From Pyrinomonadaceae bacterium (GTDB lineage Bacteria > Acidobacteriota > Blastocatellia > Pyrinomonadales > Pyrinomonadaceae): a stretch of 55,075 bases of DNA. Where the stretch lies: the NCBI GenBank assembly GCA_013811945.1, contig JACCUI010000044.1, positions 1-55,075 on the forward strand, written 5' to 3'. Below the pieces are notes generated by a model. It was given only the letters and a program-made list of their open reading frames with translations, was not told the DNA's origin and made no database searches. The position numbers were made by a program, and so were the translations under genes. Position 1 is the stretch's first letter, and every line of letters begins with the position of its first letter. Below are positions 45,426 through 53,423 of this stretch, in pieces.

Positions 45426-47870
45426 GTGAAGCAAGCCTTTTGTTCGTTGTGCGCTATGGTCGTGCTTGCGCTCGCCTGTGGCGGGTTTTCTTCGAGTTGG
45501 GCCCAGACGCCGAGCGCCACGCCGGAGCCATTCCTGATTCAATTGACCTCGTCACCAGCCGGATTTAGGACGACTGCGACCGACATCACAGCTAATGGCC
45601 GATTGGTGGTGTTCGAATCTAACGGTGATCTTGCAACGGATAGATCTGCGGCTCGCAATAATTTGGATGGTAATCGAGAAATCTTCATAGCCGATTATGC
45701 TCAGCGCCGGATTTTTCAAATAACGAATACCAAAAACGTTCCCAAGCCATCGGCCAGTCCGACTCCCACGCCAAGTCCAACGCCGACTCCGGCTCCTACG
45801 CCGGCTGATCCCACTCAGATTCAGATTGAGATCAGTAACAACAATCCCATGGTCAGTTTGGAGCCTGCGCTGAATGCGAGCAACCAACGCGCCTATACCA
45901 TTGTTTTTAGCTCAAACGCGCCAAATCCGGGTAACTTTGACGGTGTAGACACGGGTGGCGTTCTGGCCGCTGATGGAAATACGGAAATCTGGATCTACCA
46001 GGTACCCGCAATTGCCGACGCAGATCTTACCCGCGGCGCTGATCTGCCGATTGTGAATTTGTCTGGTGGAGCATTCACAAGAATCACCGAGACTCCCGCA
46101 ACCCTCCTTCCCACCCCCGGAGCGACTGGAGTTGCACCGCAGGTTGCTGACGACAACCGCGATGCGACGATTTCAGATGACGGCAATCGGTTAACATTTG
46201 TTTCTACAGGCAATCTGGTTCCGTCGGTGGGGAATTCTGACAGAAATCCGGAACTCTTCTTCTTCAATCGGCAGACTTCCGCCTTCACGCAAGGGACGAC
46301 TACTCAAAGCACTGGTGGCGTACGACCGTTTTCTGTGTTTCAACAGAATCCGTCTCTATCGTCGGACGGCTCTGTTGTGGCGTTTCTTTCGACTGCGAAT
46401 CTCGCCGGCAATAACGATGATGGCAATGGCCGTGGAAATCTGGAAATCTACGTCGCCAACTATGACGGAGCCGCGGTTAGCAATGTTCGCCAGGCGAGCC
46501 GCACCAGGGACGAAACCAGACTGGTAAATTCGCTTCATCCCGGTCGTCGATTGAGCCGGGATGGATCCCTGATCGCTTTAGAGTCACTGGCTGCGGATCC
46601 CAAGGCAAATAGCGCGACCAACGCAGCTGCGCACGCCCTTTTTGTTTACAACATTGCCGCAGATACTTTTGTAAGGGTCGGCCAAAGAGCCGCAGCCGGC
46701 AACGACGTCATTCGTTTCCCGACTTTCACTGACTACAATACTGCGCTTCAGCCGGCCACTCTCATCTTCGCCTCGGCTTTGAACTTCAAACCTGATGGCA
46801 CCTTCCCCGCTGCGGACCAAAGCAGTACGGGTTTGAATCCAAATACGGTGACGCAAGTATTTGCGACGCAGGCTGCGGCCACACCCTCAAATACTTTCAC
46901 GCGGCTGTCGAAGCATCCCGCCCTTGTCGCGAGCGATTTCCTGGTAGGAATACGGCCGTTGGCGAGCGATACCCGTCAGAGACTTGCATTCGGCCAGGGG
47001 GGCGCGGAACTCGGTACTGGCAATCCTGACAAATTTGTCGAAGCTTTTTATCTTTTGAGTCCGCCGGTGACTTCGGAATTATCAGCAGCCTTGTCGTTCT
47101 TTACCGGCGCCAGCGAATTTCCGCTGCCAACGCCCGAAGCCAGCCCGAGCCCGACCCCCTCTCCGTCGCCTGGCGCCATTACGGGTCTCGCGCCGGGCGA
47201 ACTAGGAATTGTTCGAACCACGGTTCAGTTCGCGGCTGCGGATCAAATGGCCAGTGGTGGTTCCGAAACGCTGCGCCGCCCGGCCTTGCCGGTAGAACTC
47301 AATGGTGTCTCTGTTTCAGTGAACGGCGCGGCGGCGGGACTGTACTTCGTGGGGAATATCTCAAGGCAGATCAATTTCGTGGTGCCGCCGGGAACCTTTC
47401 CGGGAGTCGCTACTGTTGTAGTTAACAGCAGATTGAACGGCGGCACGCAGCTTCGTGGACTCCTGCAAATTGTTCCTGCGCAGCCTGACCTCTTTAGTGT
47501 TGGGGGACGTGCAGCGATCGTGAATGTAACCAATCCCGCAGCTCGAACAGGTGAACCCTTCACAGTGACTTCAATGGATGGCAGTGGAATGACGGTACCC
47601 ACGGTACTGGAGATTACTCTGACGGGAGTCAGAGGAGTGACCCCAGCCGAAGTCAGAGTTACTGTTGGCACAACCGACATCACCGGCGACTCGATTGTTC
47701 TAGTTAGACCCAATCTGGAGATGCCCGGGTGGGACATCATAAATTTCAGGCTACCGGCGTCATTAGCTAACTCGCCTAACGTCCCGGTCGTCGTGACGGT
47801 CACCAGGGGAACGTCTGTTTCTTCCAGCCGACCGGCGGCCATGGCGCCGCTTATCACCATCGGCCCGTAG
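45426..47870 (+). CDS. Secreted beta-propeller-like protein with TIGR03437-type C-terminus
   Basis: An 814-residue exoprotein. A signal peptide (about 1-27, ending SSWAQ) precedes repeated PD40/TolB-like blades such as ATDITANGRLVVFESNGDLA and NPSLSSDGSVVAFLSTANLA, with a Pro/Thr linker PSPTPTPAPTPAD near residue 120 and a second near 570. The last 220 residues match the acidobacterial (Solibacter) C-terminal domain: LNGVSVSVNGAAAGLYFVGN, then ISRQINFVVPPGTFPGVATV. The start is GTG 45426 with GGAGG 5-6 bases upstream, well supported. The function of such proteins is unknown; secretion and ligand binding at the surface are plausible. It stands alone between the polysaccharide genes. Confidence 0.8.
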   Translation: MKQAFCSLCAMVVLALACGGFSSSWAQTPSATPEPFLIQLTSSPAGFRTTATDITANGRLVVFESNGDLATDRSAARNNLDGNREIFIADYAQRRIFQITNTKNVPKPSASPTPTPSPTPTPAPTPADPTQIQIEISNNNPMVSLEPALNASNQRAYTIVFSSNAPNPGNFDGVDTGGVLAADGNTEIWIYQVPAIADADLTRGADLPIVNLSGGAFTRITETPATLLPTPGATGVAPQVADDNRDATISDDGNRLTFVSTGNLVPSVGNSDRNPELFFFNRQTSAFTQGTTTQSTGGVRPFSVFQQNPSLSSDGSVVAFLSTANLAGNNDDGNGRGNLEIYVANYDGAAVSNVRQASRTRDETRLVNSLHPGRRLSRDGSLIALESLAADPKANSATNAAAHALFVYNIAADTFVRVGQRAAAGNDVIRFPTFTDYNTALQPATLIFASALNFKPDGTFPAADQSSTGLNPNTVTQVFATQAAATPSNTFTRLSKHPALVASDFLVGIRPLASDTRQRLAFGQGGAELGTGNPDKFVEAFYLLSPPVTSELSAALSFFTGASEFPLPTPEASPSPTPSPSPGAITGLAPGELGIVRTTVQFAAADQMASGGSETLRRPALPVELNGVSVSVNGAAAGLYFVGNISRQINFVVPPGTFPGVATVVVNSRLNGGTQLRGLLQIVPAQPDLFSVGGRAAIVNVTNPAARTGEPFTVTSMDGSGMTVPTVLEITLTGVRGVTPAEVRVTVGTTDITGDSIVLVRPNLEMPGWDIINFRLPASLANSPNVPVVVTVTRGTSVSSSRPAAMAPLITIGP

Positions 47871-48045
47871 TTCGTGACTGCCGCCCAGTAAGTCCTTCCT
47901 GACCTGCTGATTACCCGGCCCTTTTTGGGTTTTCTCAGGCCTCTACCGCACGAGGTTCCGTAGTGAAGTAACTTCGTCGATGTGGCCAACTGCACCACTC
48001 CCCAATTCCTCAGTTGGCAGGCTGCCGAAAACTAAGAACTAAGAA

Positions 48046-48120
48046 CGATCCACGAAAATCACACGAACGGACACGAAAAGAGCCCTTAGTTCGAGTCATT
48101 TCGTGTGCTTTCATGGATCG
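48046..48120. repeat. Palindromic intergenic element, family A (full copy)
   Basis: The left arm is CGATCCACGAAAATCACACG and the right arm contains TTTCGTGTGCTTTCATGGAT. Full length is 75 bases. It lies in the 390-base gap between the two secreted-protein genes; nothing else is recognisable there. Confidence 0.75.
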
Positions 48121-48258
48121 TCTTATTCTCCCTGAGAATTGCTCGCCTCTTTTTCACCAGCTGTTAGGAAAAAGTCTGGCCTGAAAGTGTTAGTATTGTG
48201 CTCGACTTGGGCCCGCCCAAAACTGTCGATCACGTCCCGGCAGTTCTTATCTTGAAAG

Positions 48259-50439
48259 TTGCGTCGTGGGACTTCTCGAGTGCCATCTCTAAACTCAATG
48301 CTGGCAGTTTTGATCCTGGCGTGCATCACGCCGGTCCGGCCTCTAGCGTCTGACTTTCCCCAATTGCTCGACTTCGCCGGTAGTCCTGCTCAGCAGCGGA
48401 CGAAGTGGTCGACCAGGACTATCCAGATTAGTTTATCGACGTCCCTCAGCTCGCCTGCGGCAGCTTTAGCCCCAAACACCGATATCACAGGCGCTATTCA
48501 TCGAGCACTTGGTCGCTGGTCCACCGCTGCGAATATTAGATTCGAAGAAGTCTCGTCGAAGGCACAGTCCATCAGTCCGGTAAGCGAAAGCGATGGAATT
48601 AATCTAATAACGATTGCCGAGACAACCGAGAATCTGGCTATCTTTGGACGAGGCAACAACCCGGCCCGCACTCGCGTGTTCTACGACCTTGAGACAGGAG
48701 AGATCGTCGAGGCGGACATCGCCATTAATCCACATCCCATTGGCGCCGACGGCACAGTGTTTCAGTTCTCAACCGATGGCACGCCGGGTACCTATGATCT
48801 TGAATCGACTATCATGCACGAGATTGGCCATTTCCTTGGTCTGGATCATTCAAAGGTAATTGGCGCTACCATGCAGGCACATCAGGGCGTGAATGGAGTC
48901 TACAATCTACCCGCCTTTACCGAGCGCACGTTAAGCGAAGACGATCGGGCCAAAGTGCTTAGCCTATACGGATCTTCGGATGGTCTGAGTGTGATCGAGG
49001 GGAAGCTGACTAACAGCTCGTTGGGAGGTTACCCGGTTCCTTTACAAGGGGCCCATGTTTGGGTTGAGGAGAGTGGCGCCGGGCGCGTCGTTGCCAGTGG
49101 CATCACTTCAGCCAACGGCAACTATCGCATCGAGAGTATTCCCGCCGGTCAATATCGCGTGCTAACTGAGTATCTCGATGGTTTTGTGGCTACGGAAGGC
49201 TCCTCAAGCAGTGTGGCGTTGAATCTTGCGAACCCTGCGAATCCTAACCGCGCGCAACGGGCTTTTCGAAGCGTCGAACTCCGTAACCGGGTGCGTCTGC
49301 GCGCAAATGCAACTACCAGCATCAACTTTGCCATGGTACCGCCGCAAAGTGGGCCACCCCTTCTTAAGCCTCGTCTCCTGGGGACGAATGGCGACCTTTC
49401 AGCAACGCCTCTGCCCGTGGAAGCGGGCAAGAAACTGACCATCTACGTAGGCGGCGAGGGCGTGGATCAAGTGCCGATTAGTGGTGTCTCCGTGATGTCG
49501 CCTTTTATGACCATTGATCCAGACAGTCTGACGCTGCAGCAATTCGGAACCTCGTTTCCGGTAATCGGATTTGATGTGACAGTTGCGGCCCATGCTTCCT
49601 TCGGCGATTACAGCATTCGGCTCCAGTCCAACTCAGGCGAAGTTGCCTATCTCCCGGGCGGGCTCACAATCGATCCGGGTGTTAACTCAGCTTCAGCAAA
49701 TCCGGGCGACGATGCGCGGTTCTTTGTCAATCAACACTATCGAGACTTTCTAGGCCGGGAACTTGTGCCGGTGCGCGCTAACAAATGGATAGATGAACTT
49801 GGGAAGTGCGGGGTTGACGCTGACTGCGCTCCTGGTCGTCGTCTTGATGTTTCTGCAGGTTTCGTTGAGGCCGAGTTTCTGGAGACCTGGTCTTTCATCT
49901 ATCGCGTCTACAAAGCCGCTCTCGGCCGTCGCCCAACTCTTTCGGAATTCAATAGCGACCGGCTCCACATCGTGACTGATCCCGAGGGTCGTGAGAACAG
50001 CAAACTCGCTTTTACGAAGGCCTTCGTTGTTCGTCAGGAATTTCTCACTAAATACCCGACTGGGGTGAAAGTCGATCAATTTTTGGACCAGTTGGTGTCT
50101 TCGGTGATGCAGATCTCTGAAGTGGATCTCCTTCCGGAGCGAGGGAATCTGGCGGGTTTGTACGATGGCACAATCACGGGACGAGCCGAGATCATTCAGA
50201 GACTGGCCGACCATCCGGCTCTCGCTAAAAGAGAGAGTTCGAAGGCTTTTGTATTGGCCCAGTACTTTGGCTATCTCAGACGAGAGCCTGACGAGAATGG
50301 ATACAACTTCTGGCTGAGTACACTCGATGATCGAACTGGATCCGACTCGCTCGCACACCGGGCAATGTTATGCGCCTTCATCACTTCCGCTGAATATCAA
50401 TCCCGCTTTGGAATGTACGTCACTCGCAAAGGATGCTAG
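48259..50439 (+). CDS. Secreted matrixin-type metalloprotease with DUF4214 domain
   Basis: A 726-residue exoprotein. A signal peptide (helix MLAVLILACITPVRPLAS) is followed by a zinc protease domain with the full matrixin motif MHEIGHFLGLDHSKVIG (HExxHxxGxxH, near residue 187) and a Met-turn-like GATM. Then come a carboxypeptidase-regulatory-like beta domain (ASGITSANGNYRIESIPAGQ, about 270-330), an IPT-like domain, and DUF4214 (about 485-720; FVLAQYFGYLRREPDENGYN). TTG 48259 and ATG 48298 are both possible starts; the second gives a shorter but adequate signal peptide. It is expected to act outside the cell or on the surface. It differs from the protease at 16889, which belongs to another peptidase type. 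Confidence 0.85.
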   Translation: MRRGTSRVPSLNSMLAVLILACITPVRPLASDFPQLLDFAGSPAQQRTKWSTRTIQISLSTSLSSPAAALAPNTDITGAIHRALGRWSTAANIRFEEVSSKAQSISPVSESDGINLITIAETTENLAIFGRGNNPARTRVFYDLETGEIVEADIAINPHPIGADGTVFQFSTDGTPGTYDLESTIMHEIGHFLGLDHSKVIGATMQAHQGVNGVYNLPAFTERTLSEDDRAKVLSLYGSSDGLSVIEGKLTNSSLGGYPVPLQGAHVWVEESGAGRVVASGITSANGNYRIESIPAGQYRVLTEYLDGFVATEGSSSSVALNLANPANPNRAQRAFRSVELRNRVRLRANATTSINFAMVPPQSGPPLLKPRLLGTNGDLSATPLPVEAGKKLTIYVGGEGVDQVPISGVSVMSPFMTIDPDSLTLQQFGTSFPVIGFDVTVAAHASFGDYSIRLQSNSGEVAYLPGGLTIDPGVNSASANPGDDARFFVNQHYRDFLGRELVPVRANKWIDELGKCGVDADCAPGRRLDVSAGFVEAEFLETWSFIYRVYKAALGRRPTLSEFNSDRLHIVTDPEGRENSKLAFTKAFVVRQEFLTKYPTGVKVDQFLDQLVSSVMQISEVDLLPERGNLAGLYDGTITGRAEIIQRLADHPALAKRESSKAFVLAQYFGYLRREPDENGYNFWLSTLDDRTGSDSLAHRAMLCAFITSAEYQSRFGMYVTRKGC

Positions 50440-50562
50440 TTTAGTGTCTCAGAAACTCCTTTACCACGTCTGACCTTATCAATGATCTGTTGAGCGGTCG
50501 CGATCCAGACAAACGGTTTCGCTTAGTTGTTTTGCGCGAGGTTGCTTAAGTGGCGCCACTCG

Positions 50563-50748
50563 ATTACAGAACCGGGAGCGATAGCGACCGCACTCAACTA
50601 CTACAAAAAGACTGCATGGGACAAGAAATCAAGACTGCGACTCGGAGCTGATTTATGTAAGAGTCGTTACCTCGGCGCTTGAACGTACATCGTGTCCTGA
50701 ATGATCTGGTATGTTGAGTGCGGTCGCTATCGCTCCCGGTTCTGTAAT
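50563..50748. repeat. MITE-like element, family C (perfect 36-base terminal inverted repeats)
   Basis: Positions 50563-50598 and 50713-50748 are exact reverse complements (left end ATTACAGAACCGGGAGCGAT). The 186-base element has no coding capacity and fills the gap before the methyltransferase gene at 50821. No target duplication is obvious. A 15-base piece recurs at 53271, and a diverged cluster at 29569. Confidence 0.85.
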
Positions 50749-50820
50749 TGAATGGAGTTGAACACGTTCAATTGCCGGTGCGTGGAACTCTCGAGCAACG
50801 AATGATCTCCTAACCCTGGA

Positions 50821-51816
50821 ATGCGGCAGCGTTTACTACAGTATCTTACCTGCCCTGCGTGCGGTGGCTCTCTTGAGTTGTCCGGCGTAACGGCCGGCGA
50901 TGGTAGCCACGTATTGGAAGGCGAGCTGAACTGCGGCAACTGCGAGGCCCGGTTTCCCATTACTCGCGGCATCCCTCGGTTCGCAGCGCTTGAAAAACTT
51001 GATGCTGACAAGGCGGCGACTGCAGCTAACTTCGGCTGGCAGTGGCAGCACTTCACCCAGGAAGACCAAAGGTATGCAGATCAATTTCTGGGATGGATTT
51101 CTCCGGTTACTCCGGAGTTTTTCAATGAAAAGATCGTACTGGAAGGTGGTTGCGGCAAAGGACGGCACACCCAACTGGTTGCCGCTTGGGGCGCAAAGGA
51201 AGTAATCGGAGTCGATCTCAGCGCCGCTGTCGAAACAGCATTTGCCGCTACCCGGGGTCTGGACAACGCTCATATCATCCAGGCCGACATCTATCATTTG
51301 CCGATCCAGAAAAAGATCGACTACGCGTTTTCTGTCGGGGTGCTGCACCACCTGCCTGATGCGCATCGTGGTTTTCTGTCACTGGCTTCTAAGGTGAAGC
51401 CAGGAGGACATCTGTCTGCGTGGGTTTATGGCGCTGAGGCCAATGAGTGGATCACCGGCTTGGTCAGCCCAATGCGAGAACGCTTGACCTCCCGCATCCA
51501 TCCGCGCGCCCTTCTACATCTTTCAAGACTGCCCACAGCCCTGGTTTATCTCGCAACCAAGTTGATCTATCGACCGCTCAATCGCGTTGCCGGGGGCGCA
51601 GTGGGCCGCCACCTCTTCTACAATGATTACCTGATGGCTATCTCAGGTTTTGGGTGGAAGGAACAGCACACAATAGTGTTCGATCATCTCGTCGCACCGA
51701 CCGCACACTACATCCCAGGCAGGGAATTCGAGCAATGGTGGCGCGACATTGAAGCCACTGAAGTTTCGATCCAGTGGCACAACAAGAATAGTTGGCGGGG
51801 CTTTGGCAGGGTTTAG
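50821..51816 (+). CDS. Methyltransferase with N-terminal Trm112-like zinc ribbon
   Basis: A 331-residue protein. The first 50 residues contain four zinc-ligand cysteines (CPACGG, Cys11/14; LNCGNCEARFPITRGIPRF, Cys38/41), a Trm112-like ribbon often fused to class I methyltransferases. The catalytic domain has motif I VLEGGCGKGRHTQLVAAWG (106-124), VIGVDLS and YAFSVGVLHHLPDAHRGF. A substrate in the surface-glycan or lipid-linked sugar pathway is inferred from the neighbouring wzm and ligase genes. The ATG at 50821 has only a weak CTGGA before it. A repeat element separates it from wzm. Confidence 0.8.
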   Translation: MRQRLLQYLTCPACGGSLELSGVTAGDGSHVLEGELNCGNCEARFPITRGIPRFAALEKLDADKAATAANFGWQWQHFTQEDQRYADQFLGWISPVTPEFFNEKIVLEGGCGKGRHTQLVAAWGAKEVIGVDLSAAVETAFAATRGLDNAHIIQADIYHLPIQKKIDYAFSVGVLHHLPDAHRGFLSLASKVKPGGHLSAWVYGAEANEWITGLVSPMRERLTSRIHPRALLHLSRLPTALVYLATKLIYRPLNRVAGGAVGRHLFYNDYLMAISGFGWKEQHTIVFDHLVAPTAHYIPGREFEQWWRDIEATEVSIQWHNKNSWRGFGRV

Positions 51817-51839
51817 GCCGACCCGTCGTAGCGCTCATA

Positions 51840-51953
51840 AAGGCGATTTCACGCAAAGATGCAAAGGGAGCAAAGACGCAAAGAAACGCATCTTGCAAAC
51901 GGGTTCAGCGCAGCGACATTTCTTAGCTTTGCGCCTTTGCGTGAAACCGCCTT
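51840..51953. repeat. Inverted-repeat element, family D
   Basis: Twenty-seven-base arms, starting AAGGCGATTTCACGCAAAGA and ending with its near reverse complement (2 mismatches), enclose 60 bases. The GCAAAG unit occurs four times in the left half. Such TTCACGCAAAG palindromes are known from many bacterial genomes. It lies between the methyltransferase and wzm. Confidence 0.7.
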
Positions 51954-52029
51954 CGTTAACGTAACTGTTCAAATGTTGGGGTTAGCCAGTTTTTACTATT
52001 CACGCGTCACGTTCTACTATTCACGCACG

Positions 52030-52854
52030 ATGATTTCGGCTCAAACGGCAAGACGCGCAGTGTGGCGACCACTCTGGGAGCTGCCCGGGCGCTTCGAGTT
52101 AATTCTCTCCCTCGCCCGGCGTGAACTTGTGGCGCGCTATCGCGGTTCAGTCTTGGGAATAATCTGGGCGCTACTCACTCCGGTGGTAATGATCGCGATC
52201 TTCACGTTCATATTCGCGGGCATCTTTGGGGCCCGGTTTGGTGCCACCGGTTCGCCCTGGGATTACGCGCTTTATCTTTTTTGCGGACTGCTGCCCTGGA
52301 CGATGTTTCAGGAGACCTTGGTGCAGTCCGCGACGACCATCGTTACACACTCAAATCTGGTAAAGAGGGTAGTCTTTCCTCTCGAGACTTTGTCGATCGC
52401 GCAGGCGCTGTCATCTCTCGGCAATCAGTTGTTCGGCACTCTTGCCCTTCTGATCGCCATCCTCATAATGCGTCAGGAACTTCGCGTCTCGGTCTTTTGG
52501 CTGCCCGCATTGATTATTCCGCAATTACTATTTACGCTCGGCGGGGCGTGGCTGATCGCTTCCCTAGGTGTCTTCCTGCGTGACATCGCACAAGGAATAT
52601 TACTCTTCCTGACGGCCTGGATGTTTCTTACTCCGATTATCTATCCGGAATCGATTGTGCCTCAGCGTTATCGCCTCTTCATCAACATCAATCCCTTCAC
52701 CTCTCTGGTTAGAAGCTACCGGCGCATCTTGTTGGAAGGTGCACCGCCCGACTGGTCCGGCCTCGCCTACTTCACGGCCTTCGCGCTAGTCAGCTTTTTC
52801 TTTGGCTACTGGTGGTTCGCACGCACTCGTAAAAACTTTGCTGACGTGATCTGA
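52030..52854 (+). CDS. wzm: Polysaccharide ABC transporter permease
   Basis: A 274-residue ABC-2 type permease with six membrane helices. Family sequence is visible in LSLARRELVARYRGSVLGII then WALLTPVVMIAIFTFIFAGI, and in FLTAWMFLTPIIYPESIVPQ then NPFTSLVRSYRRILL. It forms the membrane channel for undecaprenyl-linked O-antigen-like glycan and needs a Wzt ATPase; the only candidate in the window is at 43742 on the opposite strand, 7 kb away. ATG 52030 is chosen because the longer frame from 51859 passes through the family D repeat. No good ribosome binding site is seen. Confidence 0.85.
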   Translation: MISAQTARRAVWRPLWELPGRFELILSLARRELVARYRGSVLGIIWALLTPVVMIAIFTFIFAGIFGARFGATGSPWDYALYLFCGLLPWTMFQETLVQSATTIVTHSNLVKRVVFPLETLSIAQALSSLGNQLFGTLALLIAILIMRQELRVSVFWLPALIIPQLLFTLGGAWLIASLGVFLRDIAQGILLFLTAWMFLTPIIYPESIVPQRYRLFININPFTSLVRSYRRILLEGAPPDWSGLAYFTAFALVSFFFGYWWFARTRKNFADVI

Positions 52855-52934
52855 ACTACTCCCGCAGGAAGAGCGCGCACTCCTTACTCGCAGAGCTTCA
52901 GGAAAAATAATTCATTCGGCACCACGAGAAAGTC

Positions 52935-53423
52935 TTGACAAAGGGATGCAGCCGCCCTGGAGTGGTCGGTAACTTCATCGTCTTTCTGCTTGTGAAAACC
53001 ACTAAGTTGAATCCGCTCAGAGCCGCGCTCTGGACGTTTCTCATCGTAAACGCCGTACCGGCGATTGCTCTCGCGGTTATTGGTAGCCGAATAGATCCCC
53101 AGTTCCGACTGGCGGCCACCATGATTGGTTACCTTGTAAGTTTTCTGTTCTGGTATGGCCTGCATTGGATGTGGGCGCGCAGAGCAAAGGCAACCAGCGG
53201 CTGGCACAGGAGGGTGGGCAGTAAGTGTATCCAGAAGTGTACTCAGTCGGGAATTTGCACACAGTCTCACCGCTCCCGGTTCTGTCACAGAGTGGCCCTT
53301 ACGCTTCTCGATTTATGGGTTGGGGTTTCAATCCCTGGTCATTATCGCGCGTCAACACCACCACAACGCCTATCAACCACCAGAAGACCAGGGCGACTTC
53401 GCCATCGCCGAAGTTGTAGTTAA
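52935..53423 (+). CDS. Possible small membrane protein
   Basis: The first 90 residues look like a genuine two-helix membrane protein (PLRAALWTFLIVNAVPAIAL, then AATMIGYLVSFLFWYGLHWM, followed by basic residues). The remaining 70 residues are Cys/Arg-rich, cross a fragment of the family C repeat near 53271 and run antisense to the end of the O-antigen-ligase-like gene, so they are probably not original coding sequence. TTG 52935 or GTG 52962 are possible starts. It may be a gene whose 3' end was replaced by a repeat insertion. No family is recognised. Confidence 0.35.
   Translation: MTKGCSRPGVVGNFIVFLLVKTTKLNPLRAALWTFLIVNAVPAIALAVIGSRIDPQFRLAATMIGYLVSFLFWYGLHWMWARRAKATSGWHRRVGSKCIQKCTQSGICTQSHRSRFCHRVALTLLDLWVGVSIPGHYRASTPPQRLSTTRRPGRLRHRRSCS
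53271..53285. repeat. Fragment of family C terminal repeat
   Basis: CGCTCCCGGTTCTGT is identical to 15 bases of the right arm of the element at 50563. It lies just beyond the 3' end of the ligase-like gene. Confidence 0.5.

Noticed and set aside
19872..51953. CRISPR array
   Set aside because: The repeats are palindromic, widely spaced and of several families; there is no regular spacer pattern and no cas gene.
51859..52029. N-terminal extension of wzm
   Set aside because: The extra 57 codons pass through the family D repeat; the permease sequence begins at ATG 52030.
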